Origin: Corynebacterium sp.
GTDB lineage: Bacteria; Actinomycetota; Actinomycetes; Mycobacteriales; Mycobacteriaceae
Length of the DNA stretch: 64,000 nucleotides
Assembly (NCBI RefSeq): GCF_022712275.1
Contig: NZ_JALAGU010000029.1
Location: 5,402-69,401, forward strand
Direction: 5' to 3'
Notes under the pieces: model-generated
The model's database searches: none
Told to the model about the DNA's origin: nothing
What the model saw: only the letters and a program-made list of their open reading frames with translations
Made by a program: the position numbers and the translations under genes
Part shown: piece after piece, positions 24,375-33,060 of the stretch
Numbering within the stretch: position 1 is the first letter of the stretch
How the letters are laid out: each line of letters starts with the position of its first letter

Positions 24375-24842
24375 CTAGAGTACGTCCTTGATGATCCGGG
24401 CGACGTGCCCGGTGGCCTTGACGTTGTACTTCGCCAGGGCGATCTTCCCCTCTTCGTCGACCAGGAAGGTCGAGCGGATGACACCCTGCACGACCTTTCC
24501 GTAGTTCTTCTTCTCGCCGAAGGCGCCGTAGGCCACCAGCGTCTCCTTCTGTGGGTCGGAGAGCAGCGGGAAGGTCAGGTCGTGGTTCTCCCGGAATGTC
24601 GCGAGCTTCTCCGGTTTGTCGGGGGAGATGCCGAGCACGTCGATGTTCGCGTCGTTGAGCTGGGTCAACGAGTCACGGAAGTCGCAGGCCTCGGTGGTGC
24701 AACCGGGGGTGTCGGCCTTGGGGTAGAAGTAGACGACGACCTTCTTCCCGTGGAAGTCGGACAGGCTCACGGAGCCGCCCTTGTCGTCGGTGAGGGTGAA
24801 GTCTGGGGCCGTGTCACCCACGGCGAGCCGGATGTCAGTCAT
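24375..24842 (-). CDS. bcp: Thioredoxin-dependent peroxiredoxin (BCP type)
   Basis: A 155-residue protein starting MTDIRLAVGDTAPDFTLTDDKGG, with the peroxidatic Cys in ADTPGCTTEACDFRD and the resolving Cys five residues later (C-x4-C), as in atypical 2-Cys bacterioferritin comigratory proteins. It reduces hydrogen peroxide and organic hydroperoxides in the cytoplasm. The start chosen is ATG 24842; ATG 24854 (MLAS...) is also possible. It converges on ctaD and is divergent from the DUF3618 gene. Confidence 0.92.
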   Translation of the reverse strand: MTDIRLAVGDTAPDFTLTDDKGGSVSLSDFHGKKVVVYFYPKADTPGCTTEACDFRDSLTQLNDANIDVLGISPDKPEKLATFRENHDLTFPLLSDPQKETLVAYGAFGEKKNYGKVVQGVIRSTFLVDEEGKIALAKYNVKATGHVARIIKDVL

Positions 24843-24880
24843 GCTGGCCAGCATACGTACGTCGTCTTTCGTCGGGGGTT

Positions 24881-24894
24881 CACCTGCGCAGGTG
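24881..24894. promoter_or_regulatory. 14-bp perfect palindrome between divergent genes
   Basis: CACCTGCGCAGGTG is perfectly symmetric and lies between bcp (minus) and the DUF3618 gene (plus), just before a TACAAT -10-like hexamer (24908-24913). It may be a repressor or activator site; the regulator is unknown. Confidence 0.4.
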
Positions 24895-24967
24895 GGGGAG
24901 GACGCCGTACAATGGCGGATCGATACCGACCGTTTCCCTTCCCTTTCCACTCACGAGGAGATCTTCC

Positions 24968-25246
24968 GTGGCACGTAGCACCGACGCCATCCAGCGCGAC
25001 ATTGAGCGCACCCGTGACCAGCTCTCCGACACCCTCGAGCAGCTCAGCACCCGGGTCGCCCCGTCCGCACTCGCCGACGAGGCCAAGGGCAAGGTGCAGT
25101 CCGCACTGTCTGACCCGAAGGTCCAGCTGATCCTCGGTGGCGTCGCCGCCGGAGTCGTTCTCCTCGTCGCCCTGTCGGTCAACGGCAAGCGCAAGGAGAA
25201 GAAGCAGATCAAGGAGATCCAGCGTCTCCTCGCCAACGCCCGCTAG
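24968..25246 (+). CDS. DUF3618 membrane-anchored protein
   Basis: A 92-residue protein with the DUF3618 start (RSTDAIQRDIERTRDQLSDTLEQLSTRVAP), an amphipathic helical region and one membrane segment (VQLILGGVAAGVVLLVALSV), followed by a basic tail. The start is GTG 24968, nine bases after GAGGAG. The family is widespread in Actinobacteria; its function is unknown. It is followed with no gap by the AbrB-type gene. Confidence 0.85.
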   Translation: MARSTDAIQRDIERTRDQLSDTLEQLSTRVAPSALADEAKGKVQSALSDPKVQLILGGVAAGVVLLVALSVNGKRKEKKQIKEIQRLLANAR

Positions 25247-26374
25247 GTGACCCCCGGCAGCCCTACGGCGAGCCACGACCCCGGTCGGTTCCGCGACACA
25301 GCGGAACTGGTCGGGGTCGCGGTCGTTGCGGTCCTCGTCGGCTGGTGGTGCACCGCGGCAGGCATTCCCGCGTCCTGGATCTTCGGCTTCCTCGTCGTCT
25401 TCGGCCTCTACTCGCTGCTGCGCAACCGTACGGTCTCGCCGCCGTCATCGACGATGCAGCCCGCCCAGGTGCTCATCTCGATGGTGTGCACCACCCCGCT
25501 GATGGAGCTCGACGGTCCGACGGTGCGCAGCTTCCTGCTGCCGACGACGCTGTCGGTTCTGGTGATGCTCGTGGTCAGCACCGTCGCAGGACTCGTCCTG
25601 GCCCGGTTCGGACGCACCGACCCGGTCTCCGCGATGATCTCCACCCTGGCCGGCGGCGCCAGCGCGATGACGCTCATGGCCCGGGAACTGCACCTTGACG
25701 TGCGTTTCGTGGTGCTGACGCAGTACCTGCGACTCACCCTGGTGGTGCTGACCCTGCCGCTGTTCGTGCACCTGCTCAGCGGGGAGGACGCCGGCAGCGT
25801 GGGTGGCGGCTCCTCCGACTGGTGGGAACCTGACCTGCGTCCCGTGGTGGGCGCGGCGGCAGTCTGGGCGGTGACCTGGGCCTTCGTCCGTCTGACGCGG
25901 CGATTCTTCAGCGTCCCCGCCCCGTACCTGCTGGTGCCGATAGCGGTGACCTGGGTCTTCTCCGCGGCCGGGGTCCCTGCTGAATGGCTCACCCCGCACG
26001 GTGCGGTGCTCACCGTGGCCTACGGCATCATCGGCATCCAGGCCGGCGGCACGCTGACGATCGGTGCACTGCGTCAGCTGTCCCATGCCCTGCCCATCAT
26101 TCTCACCGCGGTGACGGTCATGGTCGCCGGCACCGTGGGCGCCGCGCTCGTCATCGCCCAGGTCACCGACATCAGCAGGTTGGACGCCTACCTCGCCACG
26201 GTGCCGGGCGGGATCTACGCGGTCCTGGCGTTCGCCCACGAGTCCGGAAGTTCAGCGGTGGTGACGGTGGGACAGGTGCTGCGCACCCTCGTGATGATCG
26301 TGGTGGGGGCCTATCTTCCGACGATCGTCCGGACACTGACAGGTCGACGGCAGAGTGGGGACGCCGAGGACTGA
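25247..26374 (+). CDS. AbrB-family membrane protein (COG3180)
   Basis: A 375-residue protein with about ten membrane segments in two similar halves, the pattern of the AbrB/COG3180 family (often misnamed ammonia monooxygenase). Each half carries a Gly-rich motif (SAMISTLAGGASAMTLMARELHLDVRFVVLTQYLR; SRLDAYLATVPGGIYAVLAFAHESGSSAVVTVGQVLR). The biological role is unknown; transport is suspected. The GTG start follows the DUF3618 stop with no gap, so the two are co-transcribed. Confidence 0.82.
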   Translation: MTPGSPTASHDPGRFRDTAELVGVAVVAVLVGWWCTAAGIPASWIFGFLVVFGLYSLLRNRTVSPPSSTMQPAQVLISMVCTTPLMELDGPTVRSFLLPTTLSVLVMLVVSTVAGLVLARFGRTDPVSAMISTLAGGASAMTLMARELHLDVRFVVLTQYLRLTLVVLTLPLFVHLLSGEDAGSVGGGSSDWWEPDLRPVVGAAAVWAVTWAFVRLTRRFFSVPAPYLLVPIAVTWVFSAAGVPAEWLTPHGAVLTVAYGIIGIQAGGTLTIGALRQLSHALPIILTAVTVMVAGTVGAALVIAQVTDISRLDAYLATVPGGIYAVLAFAHESGSSAVVTVGQVLRTLVMIVVGAYLPTIVRTLTGRRQSGDAED

Positions 26375-26388
26375 TACCGTCTACAGGT

Positions 26389-26808
26389 GTGATCGGAACA
26401 CTGTGGAACCTTCTCGTCCGGGCGGCCGGAACAGCCGTGGCCCTGTGGGTCGTGGTCAATGTCGTCGGCGGGGTGGACGTGCTCACCCCGTCGTCCCCGT
26501 TGGTCGGTGACGGCTCGAATGACCGCGTCATCGTCTACCTGCTGTCCGGCCTGGTGATTCTGCTGCTCAATATGACGGTGCGCCCGGTGCTGCACCTCAT
26601 CGGGTTGCCGGTGTCGATTCTGACGCTCGGGCTGTTCGCCCTGGTCATCAACGCGGTGGTCTTCATCCTCGCGGCGACGGTGACCGAGGCACTGGGGATG
26701 GGACTGGTGGTGCACACCTTCGGCGCGGCGTTCTGGGGTGCGATTCTCATGGCCCTGGTGAACTGGGTGCTCGGCCCGTTGGTCGCGATGCTGCAGACCC
26801 GGCGGTGA
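26389..26808 (+). CDS. Four-helix membrane protein (phage holin superfamily IV/DUF374-like, PF04020)
   Basis: A 139-residue protein starting at GTG 26389, 15 bases after the upstream stop. Four membrane segments (about 5-24, 46-62, 66-88, 100-135) and the motif LNMTVRPVLHLIGLPVSILTLGLFALVINA mark the 'mycobacterial 4TMS holin-like' family (PF04020). It is a chromosomal membrane protein here, far from the prophage; the 'holin' label is by homology only. Confidence 0.82.
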   Translation: MIGTLWNLLVRAAGTAVALWVVVNVVGGVDVLTPSSPLVGDGSNDRVIVYLLSGLVILLLNMTVRPVLHLIGLPVSILTLGLFALVINAVVFILAATVTEALGMGLVVHTFGAAFWGAILMALVNWVLGPLVAMLQTRR

Positions 26809-26829
26809 TCCCCGGGATCTGTCGCCCCC

Positions 26830-26924
26830 GCCGGACTGAGGGCGTACACGATCATCACGTTTCGGGGAGACCGGCACAACGCTGAGCCTGGAAACGTCAT
26901 GATCGTGTACGCCCGGAATCCGGC
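26830..26924. repeat. Large imperfect inverted repeat (MITE- or REP-like)
   Basis: Arms of 24 bp (26840-26863 and 26891-26914) match with one mismatch; outside them GCCGGA (26830-26835) pairs with TCCGGC (26919-26924) across a 4-base internal loop. The spacer is 27 bases. It lies between the four-helix membrane gene and tRNA-Lys and is followed by the tRNA terminator. It resembles a non-autonomous mobile repeat or a very strong bidirectional hairpin. Confidence 0.65.
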
Positions 26925-26932
26925 AACGCGAA

Positions 26933-26962
26933 ACCCCCGACCGGACGAACCCGGTCGGGGGT
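26933..26962 (-). terminator. Terminator of tRNA-Lys
   Basis: A 12-bp perfect stem (26933-26944 with 26951-26962) and a 6-base loop, followed on the minus strand by TTTC, lies just downstream of the tRNA. Confidence 0.8.
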
Positions 26963-26968
26963 GTGTTG

Positions 26969-27041
<73 letters not shown>

Positions 27042-27071
27042 ATGCTCGGTTGCTCTGTGCAACGAGGTAGA

Positions 27072-27101
27072 ACTATAGGGCACCGGTACGCGCACCGGCA
27101 A
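27072..27101 (-). promoter_or_regulatory. Promoter of tRNA-Lys
   Basis: On the minus strand a TTGCCG -35 (27096-27101) and a TATAGT -10 (27072-27077) are separated by 18 bases, about 30 bases upstream of the tRNA 5' end. Confidence 0.65.
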
Positions 27102-27146
27102 ACTCGCTGTTCACGTGAGGTTGTCGGGGTGGTGTCGCCGTGCGTC

Positions 27147-27201
27147 GGACAGTCGGTGGACAGTCGGTGGACAGTCGTTGGACAGTCGGTGGACAGGCGG
27201 G
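27147..27201. repeat. 11-bp tandem repeat, about five copies
   Basis: The unit GGACAGTCGGT is repeated at 27147, 27158, 27169 (one change), 27180 and 27191 (degenerate). It lies in the 345-base gap between tRNA-Lys and the L,D-transpeptidase, which otherwise holds only the promoters of the two genes. Confidence 0.85.
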
Positions 27202-27275
27202 GTGCGGAGGTGAGCGCGATGAATCGCACGCACGGTAACGATTGGGGCACAATTTCGCGAAGCCGTCGTTTCGGG

Positions 27276-27304
27276 TTCGTCGGCGGGAGTCCGGTGGCTA
27301 AAGT
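27276..27304 (+). promoter_or_regulatory. Candidate promoter of the L,D-transpeptidase gene
   Basis: TTCGTC (27276-27281) and TAAAGT (27299-27304) are separated by 17 bases, giving a 5' leader of about 75 bases. The -35 is a weak match; the -10 fits corynebacterial TANANT. Confidence 0.4.
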
Positions 27305-27386
27305 TGTCGGGTAGCGACGGGCAGGAATGTTCCCACCACGCCGGCTGACCCCGTTCACCACACGACGAAAGTGATGTCTTACTCCC

Positions 27387-28580
27387 ATGCAGTTCCTTCC
27401 GGGCCGTTCTGTGCGGTCCTTGCGGTCCATCTTCGCTGCCGCAGGCGCGGTCACCCTTCTGGCGACCGCGGCGTGCACCATCGACAATGACGATGACGAC
27501 GACACCGAACACGCTGCGTCGGAGACCACCTCCGCGGAGGAGATCGACAGTGAACTCGCGGCGAGCGTCAAGGACAACGCCACGGGTGTGAAGGTCGACA
27601 AGCCCATCACCGTCACCGACTCTGACGGGATCGACTCGGTCTCGCTGACCGACGGCTACGGGACCGAGATCGAGGGTGAGTTCAACGACGACAGGACCGA
27701 GTGGACCTCCACCGACCACCTGGAGTACTCCAGCAACTACACGCTGGCGGCGAAGGCCGGCAAGGAGAAGCTCAACCAGAGCTTCACCAGCTTCAGCCCG
27801 AACCTGCTCACCGACGGTGCGATGTCGCCGCTCGACGGCGCCACCGTCGGTGTCGGTCAGACCATCTCGCTGCGCTTCGACGAGGTGCCCTCGGACCGCA
27901 AGGCCATCGAGGACGCCATCACCGTCGAGACCGAGCCGAAGGTCGAGGGCGCGTTCTACTGGATCACCTCCCAGGAGGTCCGCTGGCGTCCGAAGGACTA
28001 CTGGACCCCGGGTACCGAGGTCCACGTCAAGGCCGATCTGTTCGGTAAGGACCTCGGCGACGGCATGTACGGCCAGCAGGACCGCGAGGCGGATTTCACC
28101 ATCGGTGACGATCTCCGTGCCGAGGCCGACGACAACACCAAGCAGGTCGTCGTGAAGAAGAACGGCGAGGTCATCAAGACCATGCCGACCTCGATGGGCA
28201 TGCCCGGCCACGAGACCCCGGTCGGCGTCTACACCATCGGTGACCAGTACGACACGCTGATGATGGACTCCACCACCTACGGCCTCGCCCTGGACGCCGG
28301 TGGCTACCAGACCGACGTCTCCTACGCGACGCAGATGTCCTACTCCGGCATCTACCTCCACGCCGCCCCGTGGTCTGTCTGGGCCCAGGGCAACACGGAC
28401 ACCTCCCACGGCTGCCTGAACCTGTCGATGGCGGACGCCCAGTGGGTCTACGAGAACTTCAAGCGTGGCGACATCGTCACCGTGAAGAACACCGGTGGGG
28501 AGACCCTCAACGGCTCCGACGGTCTCGGCGACTGGAACATCCCGTGGGAGACCTGGTCCGCCGGTAACACCGAGGGGTAG
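27387..28580 (+). CDS. L,D-transpeptidase lipoprotein
   Basis: A 397-residue exported protein. The N-terminus is a lipoprotein signal with lipobox LATAAC (Cys about residue 30), followed by an acidic spacer. Residues 70-255 form two Ig-like domains (ITVTDSDGI..., MSPLDGATVGVGQTISLRFDEVP) and residues 260-385 the YkuD catalytic domain with HAAPWS and the active-site motif DTSHGCLNLS (Cys nucleophile). The layout matches mycobacterial LdtB-type enzymes, which make 3-3 cross-links in peptidoglycan. It is monocistronic. Confidence 0.92.
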   Translation: MQFLPGRSVRSLRSIFAAAGAVTLLATAACTIDNDDDDDTEHAASETTSAEEIDSELAASVKDNATGVKVDKPITVTDSDGIDSVSLTDGYGTEIEGEFNDDRTEWTSTDHLEYSSNYTLAAKAGKEKLNQSFTSFSPNLLTDGAMSPLDGATVGVGQTISLRFDEVPSDRKAIEDAITVETEPKVEGAFYWITSQEVRWRPKDYWTPGTEVHVKADLFGKDLGDGMYGQQDREADFTIGDDLRAEADDNTKQVVVKKNGEVIKTMPTSMGMPGHETPVGVYTIGDQYDTLMMDSTTYGLALDAGGYQTDVSYATQMSYSGIYLHAAPWSVWAQGNTDTSHGCLNLSMADAQWVYENFKRGDIVTVKNTGGETLNGSDGLGDWNIPWETWSAGNTEG

Positions 28581-28627
28581 AACACCCGGGGTTGGAACGC
28601 CGGGGACTGGACCGCAGGAGCAGGGGG

Positions 28628-29164
28628 TCAGCCCTCGTCCGGGGCGGAGGGCTCCGGCGTGCCGGACGGGCGCAGGTAGAAGGTCCGGTCCACGTAGAAC
28701 AGACGGGGTAGGGCGCCGGCGAGCATCTCGGGGGACGCCGTCACCTCGACCACCTCAGCGGCCACCAGTGTCGCCGGGCCGACCGGGACAGTGCCGACCG
28801 GCCTGATGCGCAGCACTGCCGGCGCGCCGGCGAGCAGGGGTTCACCGGTCGGGGCGGTGGTCCATCCCTGCTCGTCGGTGAAGTGACGTCCGTCCCAGGC
28901 GGCGAACTCGCGGGCAATGTCGACCTCGTCGGGTCCGAGGAAGTGCACCAGGCAACTCTCGGCCTTGAGGATCTGACCGGGCCGGCCGGTGGACTTGGCC
29001 AGTGAGAAGGAGACCGCCATCGGGTCGATCGCCAGGGAGGACAGGCTCGACAGGATCAGTCCGACCGGCTGATCCTCGACGGTGGCGGTGATGAGGACGA
29101 CTCCTGCCGGGTGGTGCCGGAACACGGTCCGGAAGTCGTCGACCTGCTCACTCTGCGAAACCAT
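28628..29164 (-). CDS. Flavin reductase-like (FMN-binding) oxidoreductase
   Basis: A 178-residue protein starting near FRTVFRHHPAGVVLITATVEDQPVGLILSSLSSLAIDPMAVSFSLAKST. This is the characteristic N-terminal half of the flavin reductase domain (HpaC/DszD-like; G-V.ITA....G...SS..S.S..PP.V.f). It binds FMN and may supply reduced flavin to a monooxygenase; a luciferase-like enzyme is encoded nearby (29543-30541) but is not in the same operon. It converges with the L,D-transpeptidase. Confidence 0.85.
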   Translation of the reverse strand: MVSQSEQVDDFRTVFRHHPAGVVLITATVEDQPVGLILSSLSSLAIDPMAVSFSLAKSTGRPGQILKAESCLVHFLGPDEVDIAREFAAWDGRHFTDEQGWTTAPTGEPLLAGAPAVLRIRPVGTVPVGPATLVAAEVVEVTASPEMLAGALPRLFYVDRTFYLRPSGTPEPSAPDEG

Positions 29165-29231
29165 GGCTGCCAGGATACGCTTCCCCTACTGACGTTTTTC
29201 AGGAAACGAAGTTAACGGAGAGTGGACTGGT

Positions 29232-29542
29232 ATGGCGTGGTTCGTGTTGGTGGTGTCAGGTCTGTTCGAGGCCGTGTGGGCGACGGCACTGGGCCGGGTC
29301 AGCGGCTGGGGCGATGTGCGGAACATCGGCGTCTTCACCGTCGGTCTGGCGGTCTCGATGACCGGTCTGGCCTGGGCGATGCGCTACCTGCCCACCGGCA
29401 CGTCCTATCCCGTGTGGGTCGGGATCGGGGCCGTCGCCACGGTGGGCGTCGCCGCACTGCTCGGCGATGAGCACCTCAGCGTGGCCAAGGTCTTCTTCCT
29501 TGTCGTGATCATCGGCGGCGTCATCGGGGTGAAGACCGTCAG

Positions 29543-29546
<4 letters not shown>
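29232..29546 (+). CDS. SMR-family exporter (SugE/QacE type)
   Basis: A 104-residue protein with four membrane segments. GLFEAVWATALG contains the conserved membrane Glu of SMR proteins. The motif LPTGTSYPVWVGIGAVATVGVAALLGDEHLS is the family signature and looks closer to SugE (guanidinium exporters) than to EmrE. The 67 bases upstream show no recognisable guanidine riboswitch. The stop overlaps the convergent flavin enzyme stop by four bases. Confidence 0.88.
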
Positions 29547-30541
<995 letters not shown>

Positions 30542-30577
30542 AGTCCCCGAACCTACCCCCGTCCCCCGTGGTCCGCT

Positions 30578-31183
30578 CTACTTGTCGAGGTTGCGCAGCT
30601 TCACCGCGAAGACGATGAGGGAGATACCGAGGGCAAGGGCCGCGATACCGGCCAACCAGGACAGGGTGACGACATTGTCCACCGGGTTCGTGATGGCGAG
30701 GACGCCGAGGAGGACGCCGAAGAGGATGTTGACGATGCCCACGGCGATGGTCCAGCCGCTGCGGTTCTCGACCGGGGCGGCCAGTTCCACGACACCGGAC
30801 AGCACCATGCCGATCGCCATGAATCCCAGGACGAAGAAGGCACTGACGATGGCGAATGTCACCGGGAACAGGAGGACCAGCAGGCCGAACAGGGTCTGGA
30901 TGATGCCGTCGGTCAGCACCCACCCCCAGGAGGTGTTCTGCTTCTTCAGGTCGAAGGACAGGCCGACGGTGGACAGACCGTCGACCACCATCCAGGCACC
31001 GACGATGATGCCGAAGACGGTGGCGGAGCCGAAGGGGGAGATCAGCAGCAGGATGCCGACGAGGACGGCGAGGATGCCCCGCCAGAGGAGGAACTGGAAA
31101 CCGCGCTTCTGAAGGGCCGCCAGGAGGTCGGCGGCAGGGTTCCCGGCGGGCGTGCCGGCGGGTGACTGGGAAGGTGTGCTCAT
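30578..31183 (-). CDS. HdeD-family (DUF308) membrane protein
   Basis: A 201-residue protein with a Pro/Ala-rich N-terminus and six membrane segments arranged in three DUF308 repeats (WRGILAVLVGILLLISPFGSATVFGIIVGAWMVVDG; LTDGIIQTLFGLLVLLFPVTF; VGIVNILFGVLLGVLAITNP). HdeD proteins are membrane proteins of unclear function linked to acid stress in enterobacteria. It lies upstream of the LLM oxidoreductase on the same strand. Confidence 0.85.
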   Translation of the reverse strand: MSTPSQSPAGTPAGNPAADLLAALQKRGFQFLLWRGILAVLVGILLLISPFGSATVFGIIVGAWMVVDGLSTVGLSFDLKKQNTSWGWVLTDGIIQTLFGLLVLLFPVTFAIVSAFFVLGFMAIGMVLSGVVELAAPVENRSGWTIAVGIVNILFGVLLGVLAITNPVDNVVTLSWLAGIAALALGISLIVFAVKLRNLDK

Positions 31184-31270
31184 GCTACCGAGCGTACGCC
31201 GTTCACCCCCTCTGCACTGGGAAGGGACGCCGTGTCCGGTGACCGGTCCGGTGCCAGGTCGGGCACCCGC

Positions 31271-32026
31271 TCAGAAGTAGCTCGCGAGCGGGCCGTCGTC
31301 GGTCTCCAGGACCTTGACCGGAGTGCCGAAGATCCCGGTGAGCACCTCGTCCCGGATGACCTCGTCCGGGGTGCCGAAGACGGTCACCTGTCCGTCGGCC
31401 ATCGCGCAGATGTGGTCGGCGTAGCGGGCGGCGAAGTTGATGTCGTGGAGCACGATGACCACGGTGCGTCCCAGTTCGTCGCAGGCCCGGCGCAGCTGCT
31501 TCATCATCTGGACCGAGTGCTTCATGTCCAGGTTGTTCAGCGGCTCGTCGAGCAGGACGTAGTCGGTGTCCTGCGCCAGCACCATGGCGACATAGGCACG
31601 CTGACGCTGTCCGCCGGAGAGCTGGTCGAGGTACCGGTTCTCCAGCTCGGTGAGGTTGAGGAAGTCGATCGCCTCGGTGATGTGCTTCTCGTCCTCGAGA
31701 TTCAGGCGACCGTGCGAGTGCGGGTAGCGTCCGAAGCCGACGAGCTGACGCACGGTCAGGCGGGTGACGAAGTGGTTCTCCTGACGCAGGATGGACAGTT
31801 CCTTGGCCACGTCCCCGGAGGGGGTTTTGAAAACGTCCTTCCCTGCGACGGTGATGGTGCCGGTGTCCGGCTTCTGGAGGCGTCCGACCATGGTCAGCAG
31901 GGTGGACTTGCCGGCACCGTTGGGTCCCACCAGTGCGGTGACGCCACCGGCGGGGATGTCGAAGGTGACGGGGCCGATGGTGACCTCGTCGCTGTAGGAG
32001 CGGGAGACATTGTCGAAGGAGATCAC
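31271..32026 (-). CDS. Iron-siderophore ABC transporter ATPase
   Basis: A 251-residue ABC ATPase with Walker A GPNGAGKST, signature LSGGQRQRAYVAMVLAQ and Walker B YVLLDEPLNNLD. It belongs to the FecE/FepC-type group that drives FecCD permeases. It is the last gene of a four-gene minus-strand operon (binding protein, two permeases, ATPase) and overlaps the second permease by four bases. Iron repression by DtxR is expected from family knowledge, but no convincing box was found. Confidence 0.93.
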   Translation of the reverse strand: MISFDNVSRSYSDEVTIGPVTFDIPAGGVTALVGPNGAGKSTLLTMVGRLQKPDTGTITVAGKDVFKTPSGDVAKELSILRQENHFVTRLTVRQLVGFGRYPHSHGRLNLEDEKHITEAIDFLNLTELENRYLDQLSGGQRQRAYVAMVLAQDTDYVLLDEPLNNLDMKHSVQMMKQLRRACDELGRTVVIVLHDINFAARYADHICAMADGQVTVFGTPDEVIRDEVLTGIFGTPVKVLETDDGPLASYF

Positions 32027-33060
32027 AGGCGGCCTTTCCGCAGGATGAACAGGAGGAACACGGATCCTCCGATGAGCTCGATGATGATGGTCACGGCGCC
32101 CTCGGCGTCGAAGAAGTTCCGCATGATGAAATAGGAACCGGTGAGGAAGACGTAGCCGATCAGTGCGGCGACCGGGAAGATCAGCCGGTGGTCGTAGGTG
32201 TCCGTCAGCTGGTAGGCGATGGTGGCGACCAGGAAGCCGAGGAAGGTCATCGGTCCGACCAGGGACGTGGTCATCGCCATGAGGATGGAGATGAGCAGCA
32301 GCAGGATCATCAGCTCCCGGCGGTGGTTCACCCCGAGGTTGTTGGCGGTGTCGTTGCCCAGGGCGACGACGTTGAGCCGGCGACTACGCAGGTACAGCAG
32401 GATGCAGACGACGAGGACGACGGGGATGACGATACTGAAGTTGTCGGTGTTCGCGTTGCCGATGTTCCCGAAGGTCCGGGCCGTGAGGATGTCGAACTCA
32501 TTGGGTTCGAGCAGTCGCTGCATGAAGGTGGACAAGGAGCGCAGGCCCCCGCCGAGGACGATGCCGACCAGCAGCATCACCTGGATATTGCCGAATTTGC
32601 CGGAGAGCAGCCAGCTGAACAGGGCGACGGCGAAGAGCACCATCAACCCGGACTGCAGAAGGAAGGCCGGGGTGCCGTCGAATGTCGCCAGCCCGACGGA
32701 ACCGAAGAAGAAGATGACGCTGGTCTGCACCGCGACGTAGATGGACTCGAAGCCCATGATCGACGGGGTGATGATCCGGTTGTTTGTCGCGGTGTGGAAG
32801 GCCACGGTGGCGAAGGCCTGGCAGAGGGCCACCAGGGCGATGGCGGTCAGCGCGTCCCGGCGCAGGTTGACGATCCGCCAGAATCCCTTCTCCCCGAAAG
32901 GGACCGGGTTGCCGTAGGTCATGTGCAGGACGGTGAACAGCAGGGCCAGGGCGACCAGCACTGTGACGAGCACGATGTACTTCGTGCGCTGGGCGGTGGT
33001 GGCGAACGGGCCGCTGGTCCGCGTGGCGAGGGGTGCGGAGGTGGTGACGTCAGTTGGCAT
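32023..33060 (-). CDS. FecCD-type iron-siderophore permease
   Basis: A 345-residue protein with about nine membrane segments. It has the FecCD signature (LGNDTANNLGVNHRRELMILLLLISILMAMTTSLVGPMTFLGFLVATIAYQLTD). It pairs with the preceding permease to form the heterodimeric channel. The start overlaps that gene by 11 bases, and the stop overlaps the ATPase start. Confidence 0.92.
   Translation of the reverse strand: MPTDVTTSAPLATRTSGPFATTAQRTKYIVLVTVLVALALLFTVLHMTYGNPVPFGEKGFWRIVNLRRDALTAIALVALCQAFATVAFHTATNNRIITPSIMGFESIYVAVQTSVIFFFGSVGLATFDGTPAFLLQSGLMVLFAVALFSWLLSGKFGNIQVMLLVGIVLGGGLRSLSTFMQRLLEPNEFDILTARTFGNIGNANTDNFSIVIPVVLVVCILLYLRSRRLNVVALGNDTANNLGVNHRRELMILLLLISILMAMTTSLVGPMTFLGFLVATIAYQLTDTYDHRLIFPVAALIGYVFLTGSYFIMRNFFDAEGAVTIIIELIGGSVFLLFILRKGRL

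Noticed and set aside
27111..28409. Minus-strand frame antisense to the L,D-transpeptidase
   Set aside because: A shadow of the plus-strand lipoprotein gene, which has a signal peptide, lipobox and active site.
29165..29231. Guanidine riboswitch upstream of the SMR exporter
   Set aside because: The expected paired ACGR hairpins are not present in the 67-base leader.
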